From: Phaeospirillum tilakii | Lineage (GTDB): Bacteria; Pseudomonadota; Alphaproteobacteria; Rhodospirillales; Magnetospirillaceae | NCBI RefSeq assembly: GCF_042683125.1 | Contig: NZ_JBHUIY010000007.1 | Location: 1-64,000, forward strand | DNA: 64,000 bases | Reading direction: 5' to 3' | Shown here: piece by piece, positions 29,229-37,572 of the stretch | Layout of the letters: each line of letters starts with the position of its first letter | Position numbering within the stretch: the first letter of the stretch is position 1 | Translations under genes and position numbers: made by a program | The notes under the pieces: model-generated | What the model saw: only the letters and a program-made list of their open reading frames with translations | Databases searched by the model: none | Told to the model about the DNA's origin: nothing

Positions 29229-29999
29229 ATGTGGTGCGATCTCGACGCGGGACGGGTGTTCGTCGCCACCGGCGGCGTGCCGTTCGATCCGGCCCGGCCG
29301 GTGGTGCTGCTGGTGCATGGCGCCGGCGCCGATCACTCGGTGTGGGCGCTGCAAAGCCGGGGGCTGGCCCGGCGCGGCTGCGCGGTGCTGGCCTGCGACC
29401 TGCCCGGCCACGGTCGCTCGGGCGGGACGGCCCCCGCGACCATTGCCGCCGTCGCCGACCGGCTGGCGGAACTGCTCGCCGCCGTCGGGGCGGCGCGGGC
29501 GACGGTGGTCGGCCATTCGATGGGGGCGCTGGCCGCGCTCGACCTCGCCGCCCGCCATCCCGACCGGGTCGGTGGGCTGGTCCTGCTCGGCGCGGCGGCG
29601 CGGATGCCGGTTCATCCCGATCTGCTGGCCGCCGCGCGCGACGATCTGCCCCGCGCGGCGGCGATGATCGCCGCCTGGGGCCATGGCGGCGGGGCGGGCG
29701 GCGTGCCCGGTCTTTATCCCCCCGCGCTGACCCGCCGGCTGGTCGAAGCCTCGCCGCCGGGGGCGTTGGCCGCCGGGCTGGCCGCCTGCGACGCCTATGA
29801 CGGCACCGAGGCCGCCGCCCGGGTGCGGGCGCCGACCCTGCTGCTGCTGGGTGGGGCCGACCGGATGAGCCCGGCCAAGGCCGGGCAGGCGCTGGCCGGG
29901 CTGATTCCCGGCGCCCGGGTGACGCGGCTGGAGGGGGCGGGCCACATGCTGATGGCCGATCGGCCCGAGGCGGTGCTCGACGCGCTGCTGACGCGGTAG
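29229..29999 (+). CDS. Alpha/beta hydrolase
   Basis: A 256-aa alpha/beta-hydrolase-fold protein. Oxyanion region LLVHGAGADHSVW, strand CDLPGHGRSGG, nucleophile elbow VVGHSMGALAAL (Ser near 97), acid residue in LLGGADRMSP and catalytic His in GAGHMLMAD. The length and lack of a signal peptide indicate a cytoplasmic esterase, thioesterase or lactonase; the substrate cannot be told. It begins 5 bases after metY with GGAGG overlapping the metY end, so it may serve sulfur-compound or acyl-ester chemistry, such as hydrolysing an ester or thioester linked to the neighbouring CoA ligase and dehydrogenase. That link is only a guess from context. Confidence 0.85.
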   Translation: MWCDLDAGRVFVATGGVPFDPARPVVLLVHGAGADHSVWALQSRGLARRGCAVLACDLPGHGRSGGTAPATIAAVADRLAELLAAVGAARATVVGHSMGALAALDLAARHPDRVGGLVLLGAAARMPVHPDLLAAARDDLPRAAAMIAAWGHGGGAGGVPGLYPPALTRRLVEASPPGALAAGLAACDAYDGTEAAARVRAPTLLLLGGADRMSPAKAGQALAGLIPGARVTRLEGAGHMLMADRPEAVLDALLTR

Positions 30000-30064
30000 A
30001 GCCGAAAGGCTCCGCCTCTCGGCGCTCTCCGCCCCGGGCCATCGGCCCCGCGAACCCGGGGGGG

Positions 30065-30114
30065 GGAGGGCCGGACGGCCCTCCGCGGGATTGCCAAGGG
30101 GCGCGCCCCTTGGC
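30065..30114. terminator. Paired hairpins between convergent genes
   Basis: Two strong inverted repeats lie between the convergent hydrolase and dehydrogenase genes: GGAGGGCC-GGAC-GGCCCTCC (30065-30084) and a perfect 22-bp palindrome GCCAAGGGGCGCGCCCCTTGGC (30093-30114), the latter ending right at the dehydrogenase stop. There is no T-run, so they may act as bidirectional terminators or mRNA-end stabilisers rather than classical intrinsic terminators. Confidence 0.45.
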
Positions 30115-31428
30115 TTAGGCCTCGACCGTGTGATAGCGGCCGTCGAGGCCGAGATGGGTGCGGCCCTGGTCGCGGTAGAAGCTCTCGCCGCCGGTCTGTT
30201 CGAGCAGGCGCAGCAGCGCCGGCAGCGGCCGCCCCTCGGCGCGCAGCCGGGCGATCACCCGGGTCGGGCCGAGATCGTCGAGGGTTTCGAACGGGCCGCG
30301 TTTCCAGCCGAAGCCCCAGCGCAGCGCCCGATCGACATTGACGATGTCGTCGGCGATGGCCGGCAGCAGGTCGGCGGCATAGAGCAGGGTGCCGCCATGC
30401 ACCGCCCAGGCGAAGGCGCCGTCGGGATCGTCGGCGAACAGCAGGCCGGCGGCGTCGGTCTGATGGGGGGCGAGGGAAGCGGGGGCGTGCGGGCGCCAGA
30501 GCTGGGTTTCCAGATCGAACACCTCGCGGCTCTTCTGCCCGTCGGCCCCCTTCAGCACCCGGTAGAAGCCGCCGCCGCTCTTGCGCCCGAGCTGGCCGCG
30601 CGCCAGCAGTCCCGCTTCCTCGGCCGGGAAGCGGGTGAAGGCCAGCCCGGCATCGCCCTCGGGCAGGTTGGCGGCGAGGTTGCGGCCGACCAGCGCCATC
30701 ACGTCCAGTCCGATCAGGTCGATCAGTCCGTACAGCCCGGTGGCCGGCAGGCCGAGCGGGGCCGACAGCAGCGCGTCGGCCCGCTCGATCCCGATCCCCT
30801 GGTTGCGAAAGCGGTGGGCGTGATGCAGCCCCGACAGCATCCAGAAGCAGCCGATGCGGTTGGCGATGAAATTGACGGTGTCCTTGGCCTGGACCACCCC
30901 CTTGCCCAGCACGTCGCCGCAGAAGCGGGACAGGCTGGCCACCACTGCCGGGTCGGTGTCGTTGCCGGGGACGATTTCCAAAAGCTTCATCACCCGCACC
31001 GGATTGAAGAAGTGGGTGACGACGATGTCGCGCCCCAGCCGGTCGGGCAGGCCTTCGGTGATGGCGCGGAGCGGGATGCCCGAGGTGTTGGTGCTGACCA
31101 CCGAGCCCTCGCGCCGCCACGGCTCGATCCGGCTGAACAAAGCGCGCTTGGCGTCGAGATCCTCGACGATCGCCTCGCAGATCCAGTCGAACTCGCCGAT
31201 CTCGCGCAGGGATTCGTCGAGCGTGCCGGTGACCAGCAGCCGGTCGATCGCCTGCTGTTCATCCGCGTCGCGGGCCTGGGCCAGGGTGCGTTCGCGGGCG
31301 CGGCGGGTGGCCTCGCGGTCGCGCTCCAGCAGCAGCACCCGCCAGCCGGCGGCGGCGGCGGCGGCGGCGATGCCGCTGCCCATCGTGCCCCCGCCGATCA
31401 CCGCCACCGAATGAATCTCGCGTCCCAT
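30115..31428 (-). CDS. 3-hydroxyacyl-CoA dehydrogenase
   Basis: A 437-aa NAD-dependent dehydrogenase converting 3-hydroxyacyl-CoA to 3-oxoacyl-CoA. The Rossmann motif VAVIGGGTMGSGIAAAAAAA is at residues 8-27. Further motifs: VVSTNTSGIPL, THFFNPVRVMKLLEIVPG (catalytic His) and FIANRIGCFW. A first 3HCDH C-terminal domain covers about 190-290 (GLYGLIDLIGLDVM) and a second partial one about 345-430 (WGFGWKRGPFETLDDLG). It has no crotonase domain, so it is a monofunctional enzyme rather than FadB/FadJ. Start at the ATG at 31428. It is divergent from the metNI operon across a 136-bp gap, suggesting shared regulation. Confidence 0.9.
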   Translation of the reverse strand: MGREIHSVAVIGGGTMGSGIAAAAAAAGWRVLLLERDREATRRARERTLAQARDADEQQAIDRLLVTGTLDESLREIGEFDWICEAIVEDLDAKRALFSRIEPWRREGSVVSTNTSGIPLRAITEGLPDRLGRDIVVTHFFNPVRVMKLLEIVPGNDTDPAVVASLSRFCGDVLGKGVVQAKDTVNFIANRIGCFWMLSGLHHAHRFRNQGIGIERADALLSAPLGLPATGLYGLIDLIGLDVMALVGRNLAANLPEGDAGLAFTRFPAEEAGLLARGQLGRKSGGGFYRVLKGADGQKSREVFDLETQLWRPHAPASLAPHQTDAAGLLFADDPDGAFAWAVHGGTLLYAADLLPAIADDIVNVDRALRWGFGWKRGPFETLDDLGPTRVIARLRAEGRPLPALLRLLEQTGGESFYRDQGRTHLGLDGRYHTVEA

Positions 31429-31497
31429 GCCTCGTTTCCTCCCGCGCCGGCCGTCCGCCAGCAATCGATCAATTGAGTGGATTATTGGATAATATGA

Positions 31498-31526
31498 TTG
31501 ACAGCGGGCGTCAACGCCAGATAGCC
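31498..31526 (+). promoter_or_regulatory. Putative sigma-70 promoter for the metNI operon
   Basis: TTGACA at 31498-31503 is followed after 17 bases by a weak -10 (ATAGCC, 31521-31526), 39 bases before the metN start. An AT-rich imperfect palindrome ATTAT-TGG-ATAAT lies just upstream, near 31481-31493, and could be a regulator site shared with the divergent dehydrogenase gene. Confidence 0.4.
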
Positions 31527-31564
31527 TAAAACCCATCAGATAAATAGACTTTCTGGAGGGGCGC

Positions 31565-32623
31565 GTGATCGCGATCGAAGCCCTGGAAAAGGCCTTCCCC
31601 GGGCCGACCGGGCCGGTTCCCGTCCTGCGCGGGATCGATCTTGCCATCGGCAAGGGCGAGATTTTCGGCATCATCGGCCGGTCCGGCGCCGGCAAGAGCA
31701 CCCTGGTCCGCTGCCTCAACCTGCTCGAACGGCCGACCGCCGGGCGGGTGGTGGTCGGCGGGCGCGAGATTTCGGCGCTGTCGGGGGCCGCGCTGCGCGC
31801 CGCCCGCCACGACATCGGCATGGTGTTCCAGCACTTCAACATCCTGTCGTCGCGCACCGTGCGCGACAACGTCGCCCTGCCGCTCGAACTGATCGGCGGG
31901 CTGACCCGGGGCCAGCGGCTGCGCCGGGTCGATGAGATGCTGGAACTGGTCGGGCTGGCCGACAAGGCCCACGCCTACCCGGCGCAATTGTCGGGCGGGC
32001 AGAAGCAGCGGGTCGGCATCGCCCGCGCCCTGGCCTCGCGTCCGTCGGTGCTGCTGTGCGACGAGGCGACCTCGGCGCTCGACCCCGAAACCACCAAATC
32101 GATCCTGGCCCTGCTGTCCGAGATCAACCGGGCACTGGGCCTGACCGTGGTGCTGATCACCCACGAGATGCAGGTGATCAAGGAGATCGCCCATCGCGTC
32201 GCGGTGCTGGATCAGGGCCGGGTGGTCGAGCAGGGCCGGGTGTTCGACCTGTTCACCCAGCCGGCCCACCCGGTGACCCGGGCGCTGGTGCGCGAGGTGC
32301 TGAGCCTCGATCTGCCCGAATCGGTGGCGGCGCGGCTGCGCCACGCCCCGCTGACCGGGCCCGGGCTGGTGGTGCGGATCACCTTCACCGGTCCCTCGGC
32401 GCGCGAGCCGATCCTGAGCGATCTGGTCCGCCGCTTCGGCCTGTCGATCAACATCCTGCACGGGCAGGTCGACACCATCCAGGACGCGCCGTTCGGCACC
32501 CTGACCGTCGAGGTCGGCGGCGCCGAGGCCAGCCTTCAGGCGGCGCTCGATTACGTGCGCCTCAAATCCCTCAAAGCGGAGATTCTCGGCCGTGTCGCAG
32601 CGCCTGATCGAGCTGTTGCTTGA
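31565..32623 (+). CDS. metN: MetN-type ABC transporter ATPase
   Basis: A 352-aa ATPase of the methionine-uptake (MUT) ABC family. Walker A GRSGAGKST (about residues 39-47), Q-loop VFQHFNIL, signature LSGGQKQR, Walker B VLLCDEATSALD and the H-loop THEMQ. The C-terminal NIL regulatory domain (about 265-340, LVVRITFTGPSAREPIL) binds methionine in known MetN proteins. It starts at a GTG behind CTGGAGGGG. metI overlaps its last 32 bases. It powers import of methionine or a related sulfur compound across the inner membrane. It is transcribed divergently from the acyl-CoA dehydrogenase gene. Confidence 0.93.
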   Translation: MIAIEALEKAFPGPTGPVPVLRGIDLAIGKGEIFGIIGRSGAGKSTLVRCLNLLERPTAGRVVVGGREISALSGAALRAARHDIGMVFQHFNILSSRTVRDNVALPLELIGGLTRGQRLRRVDEMLELVGLADKAHAYPAQLSGGQKQRVGIARALASRPSVLLCDEATSALDPETTKSILALLSEINRALGLTVVLITHEMQVIKEIAHRVAVLDQGRVVEQGRVFDLFTQPAHPVTRALVREVLSLDLPESVAARLRHAPLTGPGLVVRITFTGPSAREPILSDLVRRFGLSINILHGQVDTIQDAPFGTLTVEVGGAEASLQAALDYVRLKSLKAEILGRVAAPDRAVA

Positions 32624-33269
32624 CGCCCTGACCGAAACCCTGGCGATGGTCGGGGTGTCCGGTCTGCTCGCCACCCTGTTCGGGGTGCCGCTCGGCATCC
32701 TGCTGCTGGTGACCGGGCCGGGCCACATCCTGCCCCGGCCGCTGTTCAACCGCATCGCCGGGCTGGTGGTCAACGCCACCCGCTCGACCCCGTTCATCAT
32801 CCTGATGGTCGGGATCATCCCGCTGACCCGCGCCCTGGTCGGCACCTCGATCGGCACCGCCGCGGCGATCGTGCCGCTGGTGATCGCGGCGACTCCGTTC
32901 GTCGCCCGTCAGGTCGAGGCGGCGTTGCGCGAGGTCGATCCCGGCCTGATCGAGGCGGCCCAGGCGATGGGCGCCACCCCGCTCCAGATCGTCGCCAAGG
33001 TGCTGGTGCCCGAGGCGCTGCCCGGCATCGCCGTCGGCCTGACCATCACCGTGGTCAGCCTGATCGGCTATTCGGCGATGGCCGGCGCGGTCGGCGGCGG
33101 CGGCCTCGGCGATCTCGGCATCCGCTACGGCTATCAACGCTTTCAGGGCGAGGTGATGGCGGCGGTGGTGGTGGTGCTGATCCTGCTGGTGCAGGGGGTG
33201 CAGAGCCTGGGCGACGGCTTCGCCCGCCGGCTCGACCGCCGCCACCGCGCCGCCGAGCCCCGGCGCTGA
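32592..33269 (+). CDS. metI: MetI-type ABC transporter permease
   Basis: A 225-aa permease with about five transmembrane helices. The family block is present: NATRSTPFIILMVGIIPLTR, then AAIVPLVIAATPFVARQVE and the EAA coupling motif EAAQAMGATPLQIVAKVLVPEA, which docks onto MetN. LIGYSAMAGAVGGGGLGDLG is the typical C-terminal helix of MetI. It starts at a GTG at 32592 inside the metN 3' end (32-base overlap), so translation is coupled. The operon then continues with a CoA ligase gene rather than directly with metQ, which is unusual. Confidence 0.93.
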   Translation: MSQRLIELLLDALTETLAMVGVSGLLATLFGVPLGILLLVTGPGHILPRPLFNRIAGLVVNATRSTPFIILMVGIIPLTRALVGTSIGTAAAIVPLVIAATPFVARQVEAALREVDPGLIEAAQAMGATPLQIVAKVLVPEALPGIAVGLTITVVSLIGYSAMAGAVGGGGLGDLGIRYGYQRFQGEVMAAVVVVLILLVQGVQSLGDGFARRLDRRHRAAEPRR

Positions 33270-33336
33270 CCGGCCCGTCCGGCGTTCTCCCCCTTCGTTC
33301 CGTCCGTTTGTTTCCTCGCAGAGGAGCCTCCCCCCG

Positions 33337-34677
33337 ATGACCATCGATATCGCCGCCGAACGACGCTTCTGGGCGCCGACGCTCGAAACCCAGAGCCGCG
33401 CCGAATGGCGGGCGTTGCAACTCGACCTGCTGAAGCGCCACCTCGCCCATGCCGAGGCCGGCTCGCCTTATTACCGCGCCGCCTTCCGCGCCGCCGGGGT
33501 CAGCGCCGAGTCCGTCCGCAGCCTTGACGACCTGCGCCGCTTCCCCTTCCTCGACAAGCGCACCCTGCGCGAGCGCCAGCAGGCGGTGCCCTTGCTGGGC
33601 GACATCGCCGCCGTGCCCGAGTCCGAGGTGGTCTATGTCTCGGCCTCGTCGGGTTCGACCGGGGTGCCGACCCTGTCGCCCTTCACCGCCCAGGATTTCG
33701 ACGATTGGATGGATTACGAGGCGCGGCAGTTCTGGTCGTCCGGCCTGCGTCCGACCGACCGCTATTGCCATTCGCTCAATTTCTCGCTGTTCGTCGGCGG
33801 CCCCTGCGTGCTGGGGGCGCAGAAGCTGGGGGCGCTGTCGATCCATGCCGGTACGGTGCCGTCGGAACGGCTGCTGACCATCCTGCGCCAGTTCCAGGCC
33901 ACCGCGATCTGGACCACGCCGTCCTACGCCTGGTACCTGGGCGAGACCGCGCGCAAGGAGGGGATCGACCCGGCGCGCGACCTTGCGGTCAAGCGGATCT
34001 TCGTCGCCGGCGAGCCGGGCGGCTCGATCCCCGAAACCCGGGCGCGGATCGAATCGCTGTGGGGCGCCTCGGTCTACGATTATTACGGCCTGTCGGACAT
34101 TTTCGGCTCCTGCGCCGGGATGTGCGAGGAGAAGAACGGCCTGCATTGGGCCGAGGATCACATCCTGACCGAGGTGCTCGACCCGGTCACCCACGAGCCG
34201 GTGCGCGAGGGCGAGCGCGGCGAACTGGTGCTGACCACGCTGAAGAAGCGGGCCCGGCCGCTGATCCGTTTCCGCACCGGCGACATCGTCAGCTTCACCA
34301 CCGAGCCCTGCCGCTGCGGCCGCACCTCGCAGCGCCTGCTCGGGGTCCATGGCCGGCTCGACGACATGCTGATCATCCGGGGCGTCAACCTGTTCCCCAG
34401 CGACGTCGAGGCCCTGGTGCGTCAGGACGAGGATTTCACCGGCGAATACCGGCTGGTGGTGACCCGCGACCACCATCTCGACAGCCTGACCGTCGAGGCC
34501 GAGCGGCGCGAGGGCTGCGCGGTGCCGGTCGAGGACCTCGCCGCCCGCCTGACCCGCCGGCTCAAGGCGGTGACCGGGGTGGGGGCGCGGGTCGAGATCC
34601 TCGCCGCCGGGGCGCTGCCGCGCGCCACCCACAAGGCCAAGCGGGTCGAGGACCGGCGCGACACCGTCTGGGCCTGA
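33337..34677 (+). CDS. PaaK-like acyl/aryl-CoA ligase
   Basis: A 446-aa AMP-forming ligase resembling phenylacetate-CoA ligase. Adenylate-binding motif YVSASSGSTGVPT (about residues 104-116), YGLSD (about 250), FRTGDIVSF and DDMLIIRGVNLFPSDVEALV with the C-terminal AMP-binding domain. The ARPLIRFRTGD and CRCGRTSQRLLG blocks are typical of PaaK. The C-terminal Lys is likely in THKAKRV. It activates a carboxylic acid to its CoA thioester; the acid is unknown. It sits between metI and metQ, 67 and 42 bases from each, so import and CoA activation appear linked. That hints that the transporter brings in a sulfur-containing or aromatic acid rather than plain methionine. Confidence 0.88.
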   Translation: MTIDIAAERRFWAPTLETQSRAEWRALQLDLLKRHLAHAEAGSPYYRAAFRAAGVSAESVRSLDDLRRFPFLDKRTLRERQQAVPLLGDIAAVPESEVVYVSASSGSTGVPTLSPFTAQDFDDWMDYEARQFWSSGLRPTDRYCHSLNFSLFVGGPCVLGAQKLGALSIHAGTVPSERLLTILRQFQATAIWTTPSYAWYLGETARKEGIDPARDLAVKRIFVAGEPGGSIPETRARIESLWGASVYDYYGLSDIFGSCAGMCEEKNGLHWAEDHILTEVLDPVTHEPVREGERGELVLTTLKKRARPLIRFRTGDIVSFTTEPCRCGRTSQRLLGVHGRLDDMLIIRGVNLFPSDVEALVRQDEDFTGEYRLVVTRDHHLDSLTVEAERREGCAVPVEDLAARLTRRLKAVTGVGARVEILAAGALPRATHKAKRVEDRRDTVWA

Positions 34678-34719
34678 GCCGCCCCTGTTTCATCCCGAGA
34701 TTCGAGAGGACCGCTCCGC

Positions 34720-35514
34720 ATGACCCTGCTGCGTCCCATCCTGGCCGCGTTGCTGACCCTGGCCGCGCTCGGCCAGACCGTCCCCGCCGGCGCCGCCGAG
34801 CCGATCCGGATCGGCGTTTCGTCCGGCCCCTATACCGAGATCCTCGAATACACCGCGACGCTGCACCAGCAGCGTACCGGGGTGCCGGTCAAGGTGATCG
34901 AGTTTTCCGACTACACCCAGCCCAACGCCGCGCTGGCCCAGGGCGACATCGACATCAACAATTTCCAGCACCGCCCCTATCTCGACAACCAGATCAAGAC
35001 CCGGGGCTACGCCCTGACCGCGGTCGAGCGCAGCATCGTGGTGCCGCTCGGGATCTATTCGAAGAAGATCCCGAACCTCGCCGCGCTGCCGGACGGGGCC
35101 AGCGTCGCTATCCCCAACGATCCGTCCAACGGGGCGCGGGCGCTGCTGCTGCTGCAACAGGCCGGGCTGCTGAAGGTCGATCCGGCTGTCGGCATCACCG
35201 CCACCCCGGCCGACGTGATCGACAATCCGAAGAAGCTGAAGATCAAGGAGATCGATGCCGCCCAGCTGCCGCGCTCGCTCGACGATGTCGAGATCGCGGC
35301 GGTGACCCTCAATTACGCGGTCGGCGCCGGGCTTGAGCCGAAAAAGGCGCTGCTGCTCGAAGGCGCCGACACCCAGTGGGGGCTGTGGTTCGTCACCCAG
35401 ACCAAGCGCAAGGACGATCCCGCCCTGCGCGCCCTGATCGACACCTACCGCTCGCCCGAGGTCAAGGCCTTCATCGAGCGGCGCTTCGCCGGCACCATCA
35501 TCCCGACCTGGTGA
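34720..35514 (+). CDS. metQ: MetQ/NlpA-type substrate-binding protein
   Basis: A 264-aa periplasmic solute-binding protein of the NlpA/MetQ family. There is a Sec signal peptide ending ...GAAEPIRIG with no lipobox Cys, so it is soluble rather than the lipoprotein form. Family motifs: VKVIEFSDYTQPNAALAQGD, DINNFQHRPYL, VVPLGIYSKKI, VAIPNDPSNGARALLLLQ and the terminal VKAFIERRFAGTIIPTW. It delivers the substrate to MetNI. It is the last gene of the four-gene operon; a strong inverted repeat region follows. Ligand identity (methionine versus another sulfur compound) cannot be judged from sequence. Confidence 0.92.
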   Translation: MTLLRPILAALLTLAALGQTVPAGAAEPIRIGVSSGPYTEILEYTATLHQQRTGVPVKVIEFSDYTQPNAALAQGDIDINNFQHRPYLDNQIKTRGYALTAVERSIVVPLGIYSKKIPNLAALPDGASVAIPNDPSNGARALLLLQQAGLLKVDPAVGITATPADVIDNPKKLKIKEIDAAQLPRSLDDVEIAAVTLNYAVGAGLEPKKALLLEGADTQWGLWFVTQTKRKDDPALRALIDTYRSPEVKAFIERRFAGTIIPTW

Positions 35515-35519
35515 GCGTC

Positions 35520-35701
35520 AGGTCGGCATCCCATTCGCGGGCTCTGCCCGCACCCGCCAAGGGCCGCAAGGCCCTTGGATCCCTGTCCTTGCCCTTCGCG
35601 CGGCCAACGCCCGCGCCCAAGCTGACAGGCCGCTCCGCGCCCGACCATCAAAGGGTTTCAAGGGCCTTGCGGCCCTTGGCGGGGGTGGGCGGAGCCCACA
35701 T
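35520..35701. repeat. Intergenic repeat copy A with long inverted repeat
   Basis: It contains AGGTCGGCATCCC, then GCGGGCTCTGCCCGC plus a CCGCCAAGGGCCGCAAGG block, and ends GGGTGGGCGGAGCCCACAT (35683-35701). The same blocks, in order, recur at 58034-58178. Within this copy, 35553-35577 and 35659-35683 are perfect 25-nt inverted repeats able to form a long hairpin between the convergent metQ and mosA genes, where they may end transcription from both sides. Confidence 0.65.
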
Positions 35702-35736
35702 TACTCCGCCTCCCTTCAAAAGGTCTGGCCTTGGTC

Positions 35737-36570
35737 TCAGAGCGGCGGCGCGCCGGTGCGGATGATCGTTCCCACCGCCTCGCCGCGCAGGGCGGCGGTG
35801 AGGCGTCCCGGCACCAGACCGTTGACGACCTGCACCTGACGCAGATGGCGGGCGTTGGCCATCACCTCCAGCAGGGCCGGGTCAACCGGCAGGGTGGCCG
35901 GCCCCTGGGCCAGCGCGGCGGCGGTGGTGTCCTTGATCAACTGCGCCTGCCCGCCGTCGGGACCGTTGGGGTCGGCGGTGAACACCCCGTCAACATCCTC
36001 GACCAGGGTCAGGCTGGCCGCGCCCAGCGCGTCGGCCAGCAGGAAGGCGCCGGTGTCGGCGCGATGGATCGGCAGGCGCGAGGTCGGGAATTCGGCGTGA
36101 TGATAGGGCGGGAAGGCGCTGCCGACCACCGCGCGGGCGGCGTTGAGGTGGATCGCCAGCTGGCTGGCCAGGGTGGGATGCTCGACATAGGACACCCCGT
36201 CGGCCGCCAGCAGCGCGCCGAGGATGTGGCCGTTCTGTCCGGCCTCGCTGGCGGCGAGCGGGGCGAGCGAGCCGACCGGCAGGCCGAGATCGAGCCCGAC
36301 GCCGTAGAGGTGGCGGGCGCGGATGCCGGGGCCGGTCAGGATCAGCAGGCGGTGTTCGGGCAGCAGCCGGCGCAGTTCGGCCACCAGGGGCAGGATCGCC
36401 TCGGCGCCGCGATCCATGATCGAGCGGCCGCCGATCTTCACCACCTGCACCCAGGGCAGGATCGGGATCGGCCGCCGCCCGGCGATCGGCCGGGTGAGGT
36501 CGCCATCGAGCAGGGTCTGGCGCGCGAGCGGCGAGGCGACATGTTTGATGCGGTTGGCGGTATCGGTCAT
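35737..36570 (-). CDS. mosA: Molybdenum storage protein alpha subunit
   Basis: A 277-aa amino-acid-kinase-fold protein very close to Azotobacter vinelandii MosA as I recall it. Start MTDTANRIKHVASPLARQTL; VQVVKIGGRSIMDRGAEAIL; PEHRLLILTGPGIRARHLY; GSLAPLAASEAGQNGHIL; VGSAFPPYHHAEFPTSR; HRADTGAFLLADA; and LVPGRLTAALRGEAVGTIIR. With MosB it forms the hexameric cage that stores over 100 Mo (or W) atoms as polyoxomolybdate in an ATP-dependent way. The stored Mo mainly feeds nitrogenase FeMo-cofactor synthesis. It lies 11 bases downstream of mosB in one operon. Its presence suggests a diazotroph. Confidence 0.95.
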   Translation of the reverse strand: MTDTANRIKHVASPLARQTLLDGDLTRPIAGRRPIPILPWVQVVKIGGRSIMDRGAEAILPLVAELRRLLPEHRLLILTGPGIRARHLYGVGLDLGLPVGSLAPLAASEAGQNGHILGALLAADGVSYVEHPTLASQLAIHLNAARAVVGSAFPPYHHAEFPTSRLPIHRADTGAFLLADALGAASLTLVEDVDGVFTADPNGPDGGQAQLIKDTTAAALAQGPATLPVDPALLEVMANARHLRQVQVVNGLVPGRLTAALRGEAVGTIIRTGAPPL

Positions 36571-36581
36571 GACGGGATCCC

Positions 36582-37394
36582 CTAACGCGCGGTGATGATG
36601 GTGCCGACATGCTCGCCGGCGAGCGCCCGGGTCAGGTTGCCGGGGACCAGCCCATTGATCACCTGGACCTCGTGGAGGTGGCGGGCGGACTGGAGCAGGT
36701 CGAGCAGCGGGAATTCGAGGATCGAATCGTGCAGGCCGCGCGCCTTCATCTCATCGACCGAGATTTTCGGGATGAAGGTGGCGTGCTTGGCGGTCTTCGG
36801 ATTGTCGGTGTAGAGCCCGTTCTCGTCCTTGACGTAGATCATCGCCTTGCAGCCGAACTGTTCGGCGACCAGGAAGCAGCCGGCGTCGGTGCGGTAGGGC
36901 GGGATCACCCCCTCGGCGGCCGGGCGCATCCACAGGGTGTAGGGCGGCATGCCGCTGAACACCACCGCATGAACCTCGGCCAAGAACAGCGGCACCGCCG
37001 ACAGGCCGGCGCCATCGACCGAGGAGATGCCGTGCCGGGCCAGCAATTGCCCCAGCATCGCCGCGTTCTGGTCGGCCACCGAGGCGCCGAGCTGGGCCAG
37101 CACCCCGGTCGGCAGATTCAGCCCGGCGGCGATCGAATAAAGGTGGCGGGCGCGGGTGCCGGCGCCGGTGCCGATCAGCAGCTTGTGCGCCTTGCGCGCG
37201 GCGACGATTTCGTCGAGCAGCGGATGGACGGCGGCCCGGCCGCGATCGATCACGCTCTGCCCGCCGATCTTGAGCACGGTGGCATCCGGCAGGATGCGGT
37301 AATCCGCCGCCGCTTCCGCCGCCGCCAGCAATTGCGGATCGCTCAGCGACCGCTCCATCAGCAGCGCCTCGAGATCGGTTGTTCCGTTGCTCAT
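36582..37394 (-). CDS. mosB: Molybdenum storage protein beta subunit
   Basis: A 270-aa partner subunit, also UMP-kinase-like, almost identical in pattern to known MosB. Start MSNGTTDLEALLMERSLSDP; DATVLKIGGQSVIDRGRAAV; HKLLIGTGAGTRARHLYSIA; LAQLGASVADQNAAMLGQLL; VVFSGMPPYTLWMRPAAEGV; IPPYRTDAGCFLVAEQFGCK; and LVPGNLTRALAGEHVGTIIT. An upstream in-frame ATG gives 11 more residues; 37394 gives the known MosB N-terminus. It is the first gene of the mosBA operon, with a promoter about 110 bases upstream. The beta subunit binds ATP for polyoxomolybdate assembly. Confidence 0.95.
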   Translation of the reverse strand: MSNGTTDLEALLMERSLSDPQLLAAAEAAADYRILPDATVLKIGGQSVIDRGRAAVHPLLDEIVAARKAHKLLIGTGAGTRARHLYSIAAGLNLPTGVLAQLGASVADQNAAMLGQLLARHGISSVDGAGLSAVPLFLAEVHAVVFSGMPPYTLWMRPAAEGVIPPYRTDAGCFLVAEQFGCKAMIYVKDENGLYTDNPKTAKHATFIPKISVDEMKARGLHDSILEFPLLDLLQSARHLHEVQVINGLVPGNLTRALAGEHVGTIITAR

Positions 37395-37502
37395 CGGGAT
37401 CCTCCCCTGGGCCGCGCGGCCTGACATGGTGGATGAAGAGGGAACGACGGGGGATGCTCCCCCGGGACCCGCCCGCCCCTCGGGCGGTCGGGCACGACGA
37501 TA

Positions 37503-37533
37503 TTTATAGCCAACACGGCGCGTATTCTGTCAA
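37503..37533 (-). promoter_or_regulatory. Putative promoter of mosBA
   Basis: Reading the minus strand, TTGACA (37533-37528) is followed by TATAAA (37508-37503) with a 19-base spacer, about 110 bases before mosB. Just upstream is an AT-rich stretch (CTATAACACTATATCATT) that might bind a molybdate regulator, but it does not clearly match the known ModE box. Confidence 0.4.
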
Positions 37534-37572
37534 ATGATATAGTGTTATAGGCATAGTTTGGGGCGGGCGGGA

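Noticed and set aside
37500..37560. A ModE binding site upstream of mosB
   Set aside because: The region is AT-rich with TATA-like halves but does not fit the known palindromic Mo box well enough to call.
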